From Acidobacteriota bacterium (lineage in GTDB: Bacteria > Actinomycetota > Acidimicrobiia > Acidimicrobiales > UBA8190), in assembly GCA_028872975.1 (NCBI GenBank), contig JAGWNV010000131.1:1-7178 (forward strand): DNA of 7,178 nucleotides, in the 5' to 3' direction. The notes beneath the pieces are model-generated. The model saw only the letters and a program-made list of their open reading frames with translations, was not told where the DNA came from and did not search any database. Made by a program: the position numbers and the translations under genes. Numbering within the stretch: the first letter of the stretch is position 1; every line of letters begins with the position of its first letter. Positions 1-4,867 of this stretch are shown in pieces.

Positions 1-20
1 CGACGCACCCGGGCGCGTCG
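1..20. repeat. Perfect 6-bp inverted repeat at window edge
   Basis: CGACGC at 1-6 pairs exactly with GCGTCG at 15-20 around an 8-base loop. The stem may extend no further, or the structure may be part of something cut off by the window edge. No T-run follows on either strand, so calling it a terminator is speculative. Confidence 0.3.
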
Positions 21-65
21 GCTGCGGCAGGACGTGAGCGGCGCGCCGTCCGGCTCAGAGGGCCG

Positions 66-81
66 CCGTCGGTGACGACGG
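66..81. terminator. Possible GC-stem hairpin terminator
   Basis: CCGTCG (66-71) and CGACGG (76-81) form a perfect 6-bp stem closed by a GTGA tetraloop. It lies between the end of the minus-strand hydrolase gene and a possible plus-strand gene end at 75. It could therefore act as a terminator for either side. There is no T-tract, which is common in high-GC actinobacteria but leaves the call weak. Confidence 0.3.
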
Positions 82-125
82 GGACGCAAGTGGACCACGG
101 CCCCGGCGGCCGGTCAAGGGTGGGG

Positions 126-836
126 TCAGGCGGCGGTGTGGAGGTGCTCGGCGAAGAACGACAGGATGCGCGCCCAGGCGTCCTCGGCGGCAGCGGGGTC
201 GTACTCGACGGGGAGCAGGCGCCCGGTGATCTTCGCCAGGAGGCCCGGGTGGGGGTTCATGAACCCGTGGGTGCTGCCCTCGTAGACCTTCACGTCGTGT
301 GGCACCGCGAGGGCCTCGAGGGCGCCCCGGAGCCGTTCGGGATGGCCCCGCAGGTACCGGTCCCTGCTGCCGAAGCTCGCCACCACCGGGCAGATCCCGG
401 CCAGCTTCTGCTCGGCGTCGCGGGGCACGGCGCCGTAATTGGGGGCCGCCGCCCCGTAGCCGCCGCGCGGCGCGCAGGCGAGGGCGAGGCCGCCGCCCAT
501 GCAGAAGCCGACGATGCCCACCGAGGCCGTGCTCCGTTCGTGGTCGGCGACCCACCGGCGCGCCGCCTCGAGATCGTCGAAGGCCCGGCCCGAGCCCCGG
601 GAGAGTGCCACCATGGTGGCGGCCAGGCACCGCGGGGTGGGGCTCCAGGAGAAGAGGTCGGGCGCCAGGGCGAGATAGCCGGCGGCGGCCAGGCGGTCGG
701 CGTGGGCCCGGATCTCGTCGGTGAGGCCGAAGGCCTCGTGGACGACGAGGACGCCCGGCGCCGGGTCGGTGCCGGGCGGCTCGGCGAGGTAGCCGGGCAG
801 CGGACCGGCGGGGGCGGCGATCGTGACCTCGGTCAT
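126..836 (-). CDS. Dienelactone hydrolase family protein
   Basis: A 236-residue cytoplasmic alpha/beta hydrolase, the usual length for the dienelactone hydrolase (DLH) family, with no signal peptide or membrane segment. The Cys-His-Asp triad is visible: nucleophile Cys112 in GFCMGGG, Asp159 in SFGSRD, and His190 in STHGFMN. Glu34 in VVHEAFG matches the glutamate that orients the cysteine in characterised DLHs. Family members hydrolyse lactones or esters; the classic reaction opens dienelactone to maleylacetate in chloroaromatic breakdown. Here the residue four after the catalytic His is Asn194, where the classical enzyme has a substrate-binding Arg, and no aromatic-degradation genes are nearby, so the substrate is unknown. 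The ATG at 836 fits the family N-terminus, but no Shine-Dalgarno motif precedes it (GGCCCC only). A leaderless or weakly initiated transcript is possible. The gene is divergent from the gene at 967. Confidence 0.9.
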   Translation of the reverse strand: MTEVTIAAPAGPLPGYLAEPPGTDPAPGVLVVHEAFGLTDEIRAHADRLAAAGYLALAPDLFSWSPTPRCLAATMVALSRGSGRAFDDLEAARRWVADHERSTASVGIVGFCMGGGLALACAPRGGYGAAAPNYGAVPRDAEQKLAGICPVVASFGSRDRYLRGHPERLRGALEALAVPHDVKVYEGSTHGFMNPHPGLLAKITGRLLPVEYDPAAAEDAWARILSFFAEHLHTAA

Positions 837-878
837 GGGGCCGATGATGGCACCGCCGCTCGGAGCCCGCCCACCCCT

Positions 879-922
879 CGTTCACGCGCCCGTTGTGACC
901 CGCGTGAGTGAAGGATCTCACG
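879..922. promoter_or_regulatory. Cluster of inverted repeats between divergent genes
   Basis: Within the 130-base divergent gap, TCACGCG (882-888) is an exact inverted match to CGCGTGA (901-907) across a 12-base spacer. CGTGAG (903-908) is also an exact inverted match to CTCACG (917-922) across 8 bases. The middle half-site is therefore shared by two overlapping dyads, and another GTGA lies at 895-898. This arrangement suggests an operator for a dimeric regulator controlling one or both flanking genes. TTGTGA at 893-898 and GATAAC at 932-937 loosely resemble promoter elements, but their spacing is wrong for a standard promoter. Function is inferred from the repeats alone. Confidence 0.35.
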
Positions 923-952
923 GAGCGTGCCGATAACCCTGGCGGGGAGGGC

Positions 953-958
953 AGGGGG
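953..958 (+). promoter_or_regulatory. Ribosome binding site for the 967 gene
   Basis: AGGGGG lies 8 bases before the GTG at 967, which is good Shine-Dalgarno spacing. This favours that GTG over the in-frame ATG at 988, which would sit about 29 bases away from the motif. Confidence 0.55.
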
Positions 959-966
959 TCGAGACG

Positions 967-1539
967 GTGGCCAGTGGGGTCCGGCGCATGGCGCTGGTGA
1001 GCGGGGGATCCGGCACGACCTCGGGCGAGCGGCCCGGGGCCGACCGGGCGCGGCTGTCGCAGCGGGCGGCGGGGCTCCTCGGCCAGGCGCTCGCCGCCGA
1101 CGACGCCGAGCACGCCGGCCTGCGCGCCGACGAGGTGCTCGCCGACCCCGCTGCCGCCGTCTCGCTCCTGGGCTCGCCCGAGGCCTGGCCGGCGGCACGC
1201 CACGCCGTGGTCCAGCGCTACGGCCGGGTGGGGGCGCTGCTCGTGCTGGGGTTCGAGGACCGGTGGCGGGCCGGCGCCGGGGAGGAGGCGGCCGCTCCGG
1301 CCGGTCTCGAGGAGCTCGTCGACCGGTTCCCCCACGCCGGCGCCGAGGAGCTCGAGGGCCTCCTGGCCGCACTCGACGGTGCCCGGGGGGGCGTCCCCGA
1401 CGACACCGAGGCGGCGCGGCGGTGGCTGCACGCCACCTACGCCGTGGCCGAGCGCGACGGGACCGACACCGCGCACCGCGCCTACATGGACGCCCTCGAC
1501 CGGCTCCTGCGACTCGCCGGCCGCCCCCTGGCCTCCTGA
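967..1539 (+). CDS. Hypothetical protein, 190 residues
   Basis: I do not recognise the family. The frame is supported by a good ribosome binding site before the GTG start, strong G/C preference at third positions, and a protein-like composition (Ala/Leu/Arg/Glu-rich, not the Pro/Arg/Gly pattern of shadow frames). The first 25 or so residues are Gly/Ser-rich and probably disordered. The rest looks mainly alpha-helical, with amphipathic stretches near residues 28-60, 72-98, 112-138 and 146-185. There is no signal peptide, membrane segment, metal-binding motif or cysteine. The product is probably a small cytoplasmic helical protein. The in-frame ATG at 988 is an alternative start. The gene lies 64 bases upstream of the PHP phosphoesterase on the same strand and may share its transcript. 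Its function cannot be inferred beyond that neighbourhood. Confidence 0.7.
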   Translation: MASGVRRMALVSGGSGTTSGERPGADRARLSQRAAGLLGQALAADDAEHAGLRADEVLADPAAAVSLLGSPEAWPAARHAVVQRYGRVGALLVLGFEDRWRAGAGEEAAAPAGLEELVDRFPHAGAEELEGLLAALDGARGGVPDDTEAARRWLHATYAVAERDGTDTAHRAYMDALDRLLRLAGRPLAS

Positions 1540-1603
1540 CCCGGGCCACCGTCGACCGGGGCGGCCCGGCCACCACCGCCGCCTACGATGCGCGTGAGGT
1601 CCG

Positions 1604-2497
1604 ATGCCCGTGCTCGACTACCACCTGCACCTGTGGCCGCACGGGGAGCAGGCGACCGGTCCGACCCTCGAGCAGCTGGCCGCCTACTGCGAGAAGGCGA
1701 CGGCGGCCGGCGTCGGGGAGATCGCCGTGACCGAGCACCTCTTCCGGTTCGTCCAGGCCGACCGGCTCCTCGGGGGTTTCTGGGACAGCGACCCCGACCC
1801 AGCTCTCGCCGCCTCCATGGCCCGCTACTGGCGCGCCCACGTGCAGGCCGATCTCGACACCTACGTCGAGGTGGCCACCGCCGCCAAGGACGCCGGCCTC
1901 CCGGTCGTCGTGGGCCTCGAGGTGGACTACTACCCGGGCCGGATGGACGAGGTGGCCGCCCTCCTCGCCGGTTATCCCTTCGACGTCCTGCTCGGCTCGG
2001 TCCACTGGCTCGGCGCCTGGCGATTCGACGACCTCGGCGACGAGGTCTCGATGGCCCAGTGGTCGGCGCGGGCCGTCGACCGGGCCTGGGCCGACTACAC
2101 CACCGCCATGGAGGAGCTCGCCGCCTCGGGCACCTGCGACGTCCTCGCCCACCCCGACCTCGTGAAGGTGGCCGGCCACCGGCCCCTTGCCCCCGAGGAG
2201 TGCTGGGACCGCCTCGCCGAGGCGGCCGCCGCCTCGGGCATGGCCGCCGAGGTCTCCTCGGCCGGCTGGCGCAAGCCGGTGGGGTCCGCCTATCCCGATC
2301 CGGGGCTCCTGTCGCGCCTGGCGGCGCGCGGCGTGCCCTTCACCACCGCCTCCGACGCCCACCGGCTCCCCGAGGTCGCCCACCGGGTGGGGGACCTCCG
2401 CGCCCTGCTCGCCGACGCCGGGGTGACCGCCCTCCAGGCCTACCGCCGCCGGGTGCCCCGGGCCGTGCCCCTGGAGGCGGCGGTGGCCGGGCCGTGA
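1604..2497 (+). CDS. PHP-domain phosphoesterase, histidinol-phosphatase type
   Basis: A 297-residue cytoplasmic protein with the full set of metal ligands of the PHP (polymerase and histidinol phosphatase) fold. These are the HxH pair His7/His9 in DYHLHLW, His45 in VTEHLF, Glu106 in VGLEVDYY, His134 in GSVHWLG, His183 in LAHPDL, and Asp251/His253 in ASDAH. This matches trinuclear-metal HisJ/HisK-type phosphatases in motif order and length, so phosphomonoester hydrolysis is well supported. Histidinol phosphate as the substrate is only one possibility, because no histidine-biosynthesis genes are in view. The ATG at 1604 follows GTGAGG by 4-5 bases and places the HxH motif at the very N-terminus, as expected. 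TACGAT at 1584-1589 resembles a -10 element, but I see no matching -35. The stop codon overlaps the GTG start of the downstream kinase, implying co-translation. Confidence 0.88.
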   Translation: MPVLDYHLHLWPHGEQATGPTLEQLAAYCEKATAAGVGEIAVTEHLFRFVQADRLLGGFWDSDPDPALAASMARYWRAHVQADLDTYVEVATAAKDAGLPVVVGLEVDYYPGRMDEVAALLAGYPFDVLLGSVHWLGAWRFDDLGDEVSMAQWSARAVDRAWADYTTAMEELAASGTCDVLAHPDLVKVAGHRPLAPEECWDRLAEAAAASGMAAEVSSAGWRKPVGSAYPDPGLLSRLAARGVPFTTASDAHRLPEVAHRVGDLRALLADAGVTALQAYRRRVPRAVPLEAAVAGP

Positions 2498-4050
2498 CCA
2501 CCCCCGCCGCCCGGGCGGCCCGCCACACCACCCTCGACGGGGCCGAGCTCGAGCACCTCCAGCGCCTCCTCGTCTCCTGGGGGGTGCTGGCCGACCTCTC
2601 CTTCTCCGACCTGCTCCTCCTGGCCGCCGCCGAGACGGCCGGCCCCGACCGGCTCGTCGTCCTGGGCCAGGCCCGGCCCACCACCGGCGCCACCCTGGTC
2701 CGGCTCGACCTGGTGGGGTCGGTCGAGCCCGCCGAGCACTGGCCGTGGGCGGTCGAGGCCCTCGAGACCGGCCGGGTGGTGACCGGCGAGGCGGCCGTGC
2801 CCCTGCCCGCCCCGGTGCGCCAGCTCGCCACCGAGCTCGTGGCCGTCCCCGACACCGGGGAGGTCCCGGCGCTGCCGGAGACCACCCACCTCGAGTGCGT
2901 ACCGGTCCGCCTCGACGGCGAGCCCATCGCCGTGATGGTCCGGGTGGGCGCCCTGGAAGGCCGCCGGCGCACCGGCCGGCTCGAGCGCGTCTACCGCGAC
3001 CTCTACCAGCGGCTCGTGGCCATGATGGTGAGCGGCGACTACCCCTTCGCCGGCGAGGAGTTCACCACCGAGGACGCCCCCCGGGTGGGAGACGGCCTGC
3101 TCGTCGCCGACGCCGAGGGCCGGTTCACCTACGCGTCGCCCAACGCCATGAGCGCGCTCCACCGCATGGGGGTGAGCGCCGCCGTGGAGGGGTCCACCCT
3201 CGGGGAGCTCGGCGTGGAGTCGGCCGCCCTCGAACGTGCCCTCGACACCGGGGCGCCGGTCATCGAGGAGGTCGAGCGGCGGCCCGACGTGATCGTGCTG
3301 TTCCACTGCACCCCCCTCCTCGACGACGGCTACGTGACCGGCGTGATGGTGCTCCTTCGGGACGTCACCGACCTCCGGCGCCTGGACCGCCTTCTTCTGT
3401 CCAAGGACGCGGCGATCCGCGAGGTCCACCACCGGGTGAAGAACAACCTGCAGACGATCTCCTCGCTGCTTCGCCTCCAGGCCCGGCGCCTCGACCCCGG
3501 GAAGGGCCGCGAGGCGCTGCGCGAGGCCGAGCGGCGGGTGCGGTCCATCGCCCTCGTCCACGAGATCCTCTCCCGGGAGCCGGGCGAGGAGGTCCCCTTC
3601 GACGAGATCGTGGGATCGCTCGTGCGGATGGCCGAGGACTCGGTCGTCTCGGGCAGGCGGGTGGCCATCAGCGTGGCGGGGGACCTCGGCGAGGTGCCCG
3701 CCGACGTGGCCACCCCCCTGGCCGTGGTCCTGGCCGAGCTGCTCCAGAACGCCGTCGAGCACGCCTTCGGCGAGGGCACCGGCGAGGACCAGGCCGCAGG
3801 GGACGGCGCCGGCCACGTGTCGGTGGTGCTCGCCAACGACGGCTACGGCCTCACCATCGAGGTCCGCGACGACGGCGTGGGCCTGCCGCCCGGCTTCGAC
3901 ATCGAGCAGACGACGAGCCTCGGCCTGTCGATCGTGCGCGACCTCGTCACCAGCCAGCTGGCCGGTCAGATCACCATGCAGAACGACCACGGCACCGTGG
4001 TCGCCATCGACGTGCCGCTCCGGCTCGACGACGGCCGGGCCGTGCGCTGA
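2494..4050 (+). CDS. pdtaS: Soluble sensor histidine kinase, PdtaS type
   Basis: A 518-residue cytoplasmic kinase with the architecture and recognisable sequence of mycobacterial PdtaS (Rv3220c). An N-terminal GAF-like sensor spans about 12-165, including VLADLSFSDLLL. A PAS domain spans about 195-295, with FTYASPNAMSALHRMG. A HisKA_2 dimerisation domain follows at about 303-378, with phosphoacceptor His312/His313 in EVHHRVKNNLQT. The HATPase domain at about 400-510 has Asn419 in ELLQNAVEHAF, the G1 box DDGVGLP (459-465) and the G2 segment SLGLSIV. There is no membrane segment. PdtaS autophosphorylates and passes phosphate to PdtaR, an ANTAR antiterminator; no ANTAR gene is in this window. 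The GTG at 2494 overlaps the upstream TGA (GTGA) and gives an N-terminus like PdtaS. The frame stays open upstream to 1588, but that part is antisense-like shadow composition. An acidic Gly-rich loop (426-440) sits between the N and G1 boxes. It converges with the regulator gene at zero gap. Confidence 0.93.
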   Translation: MTTPAARAARHTTLDGAELEHLQRLLVSWGVLADLSFSDLLLLAAAETAGPDRLVVLGQARPTTGATLVRLDLVGSVEPAEHWPWAVEALETGRVVTGEAAVPLPAPVRQLATELVAVPDTGEVPALPETTHLECVPVRLDGEPIAVMVRVGALEGRRRTGRLERVYRDLYQRLVAMMVSGDYPFAGEEFTTEDAPRVGDGLLVADAEGRFTYASPNAMSALHRMGVSAAVEGSTLGELGVESAALERALDTGAPVIEEVERRPDVIVLFHCTPLLDDGYVTGVMVLLRDVTDLRRLDRLLLSKDAAIREVHHRVKNNLQTISSLLRLQARRLDPGKGREALREAERRVRSIALVHEILSREPGEEVPFDEIVGSLVRMAEDSVVSGRRVAISVAGDLGEVPADVATPLAVVLAELLQNAVEHAFGEGTGEDQAAGDGAGHVSVVLANDGYGLTIEVRDDGVGLPPGFDIEQTTSLGLSIVRDLVTSQLAGQITMQNDHGTVVAIDVPLRLDDGRAVR

Positions 4051-4755
4051 TCAGCCGGCAGGCGAGAACCGGTAGCCGATGCCCCGGACGGTGTGCAGCC
4101 ACCGTGGCCGGGCCGGGTCGGCCTCGAGCTTGAGCCGCAGCCGCCGGACGTGCTCGGTGACCGTGGCCGGGTCCTGCCACTCCTGGGTGGACCCCCACAC
4201 GTGCTCGAGCAGCTCCTCGCGGCTGAAGACCTGGTCCGGCGCGCTGGCCAGGAAGGCGAGCAGGTCGAACTCCTTCGGCGTGAGGTCGACCACCTTCCCG
4301 TCGACCTCGACGCGGTGGGCCGAGCGATCGATGACGAGCCCGCCGTGCTCGATCCGGCTGCTGCTCGGTGACTGCTGGCCACGGCGGAGCACGGCCCTGA
4401 TGCGGGCCTCGAGCTCGGGCAGCGAGCAGGGCTTCACGACGTAGTCGTCGGCCCCGAGGTCGAGCACCCGGACCCGCTCGGCCTCCTCGGACCGGCCCGT
4501 CAGCACGATCACCGGCAGGGCGCTGTCGCGGCGCAGGCGGGCCAGGACCTCCTCGCCGTCGAGGCCGGGCAGTCCCAGGTCGAGGACGACGAGGTCGTAG
4601 CGCCCGAGGCTCGCCTCCCGCAGCGTGGCCGGGCCGTCGGCCGCCTCACCCACCTGGTAGCCGACGCGCTGGAGGAACAGCCGGGTGGCGGTGCGGCTCC
4701 CCGGGTCGTCCTCGGCTACGAGGACGGCGTGGTCCTCCTCGGACATCATCACCAT
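4051..4755 (-). CDS. OmpR/PhoB-family response regulator
   Basis: A 234-residue DNA-binding regulator. The receiver domain (about 10-125) has the acidic cluster Glu15-Asp16-Asp17, phosphoacceptor Asp59 in VVLDLGLPG, Thr86 in IVLTG and Lys108 in VVKPC. A winged-helix DNA-binding domain (about 133-232) has LTPKEFDLLAFLA, the recognition-helix region TVTEHVRRLRLKL and the closing RGIGYRF. It is therefore expected to bind tandem DNA repeats as a phosphorylated dimer. The ATG at 4755 is preferred because AGGGGG precedes it by 4 bases; ATGs at 4749 and 4746 are further from the motif, and an ATG at 4821 lacks a ribosome binding site. The residue after the conserved Lys-Pro is Cys110, where this family nearly always has Phe. 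It follows the hybrid kinase gene on the same strand after 112 bases and is its likely partner, though this is inferred from position only. Confidence 0.94.
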   Translation of the reverse strand: MVMMSEEDHAVLVAEDDPGSRTATRLFLQRVGYQVGEAADGPATLREASLGRYDLVVLDLGLPGLDGEEVLARLRRDSALPVIVLTGRSEEAERVRVLDLGADDYVVKPCSLPELEARIRAVLRRGQQSPSSSRIEHGGLVIDRSAHRVEVDGKVVDLTPKEFDLLAFLASAPDQVFSREELLEHVWGSTQEWQDPATVTEHVRRLRLKLEADPARPRWLHTVRGIGYRFSPAG

Positions 4756-4759
4756 CGAA

Positions 4760-4766
4760 CCCCCTC
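4760..4766 (-). promoter_or_regulatory. Ribosome binding site of the response regulator
   Basis: On the minus strand GAGGGGG ends four bases before the ATG at 4755 (GAGGGGG-TTCG-ATG). It is the only strong Shine-Dalgarno motif near the possible starts, and it settles the choice of the first of three clustered ATG codons. Confidence 0.6.
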
Positions 4767-4790
4767 GCTCCGCGGTCCTCCGCCGGACTG

Positions 4791-4825
4791 TGATCGCTGT
4801 GCGTGGATCATTACCCTGCATTGTT
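4791..4825 (-). promoter_or_regulatory. AT-rich patch with inverted repeat before the regulator gene
   Basis: An AT-richer patch (4806-4825; minus-strand AACAATGCAGGGTAATGATC) stands out from the surrounding high-GC sequence and could hold a -10 region. A clear -10/-35 pair is not visible. Overlapping it, TGATC (4791-4795) and GATCA (4806-4810) form a perfect 5-bp dyad with a 10-base spacer, 36-55 bases ahead of the regulator start. Together these suggest a separate promoter and operator for the regulator, perhaps autoregulated. This is inference from composition and symmetry. Confidence 0.35.
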
Positions 4826-4851
4826 GCCGTTCTGGGCGCCAGGTGGGGGAC

Positions 4852-4865
4852 GCCGGGCCCCCGGC
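4852..4865 (-). terminator. GC hairpin just after the hybrid kinase stop
   Basis: GCCGGG (4852-4857) and CCCGGC (4860-4865) are perfect inverted repeats. In RNA they would fold as a 5-bp GC stem with a 4-base loop. The structure begins two bases after the hybrid kinase TGA on the minus strand. It is followed by GTCCCCC rather than a U-tract, so it may be a partial terminator or an mRNA 3'-end stabiliser, not a classical intrinsic terminator. Confidence 0.4.
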
Positions 4866-4867
4866 CC

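Larger units (their letters stand above)
1..125. other. Left-edge stretch with no confident gene
   Basis: No coding region can be supported here. On the plus strand, frame 1 is open from the window edge to a TGA at 73-75 and would give a 24-residue Arg-rich tail. That could be the C-terminus of a gene starting outside the window, but it is too short to identify. The other plus frames either stop early or continue as the antisense shadow of the hydrolase gene. The stretch contains two short perfect GC inverted repeats, listed separately, and lies just downstream of the minus-strand hydrolase stop codon. Confidence 0.4.

Noticed and set aside
72..911. Plus-strand open frame opposite the hydrolase
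   Set aside because: It is antisense to a gene with a complete catalytic triad, and its composition (Gly/Arg/Val-rich) has no recognisable motif.
55..1476. Long minus-strand open frame of 473 codons
   Set aside because: It overlaps the hydrolase gene out of frame and runs antisense to the 967 gene. Its product is a Gly/Pro/Arg/His-rich shadow with no domain, as expected opposite high-GC coding sequence.
1588..2493. N-terminal extension of the PdtaS-type kinase to 1588
   Set aside because: The frame is open, but its translation is Arg/Pro/Gly-rich shadow of the PHP gene. The GTG at 2494 matches the known PdtaS N-terminus.
2440..3990. 516-codon minus-strand open frame
   Set aside because: It is antisense to the kinase, which has every expected catalytic motif. 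The antisense product is His/Gly/Val-rich and featureless.
4031..4043. ACGGCC-G-GGCCGT inverted repeat as terminator of the PdtaS-type gene
   Set aside because: It lies inside the coding sequence with a one-base centre, so only a weak 4-bp stem could form, and there is no T-tract.
2745..4133. 462-codon plus-strand frame within the kinase
   Set aside because: Its Arg/Pro/Gly-rich product comes from the wrong frame of a confirmed gene.
4789..4812. CRP-like TGTGA site
   Set aside because: TGTGATC is present, but the TCACA half at the proper 6-base spacing is absent; only the TGATC/GATCA dyad is supported.
4756..4821. Regulator start at the upstream ATG (4821)
   Set aside because: No ribosome binding site precedes it, the extra 22 residues are not part of the receiver fold, and the ATG at 4755 has a strong Shine-Dalgarno motif.
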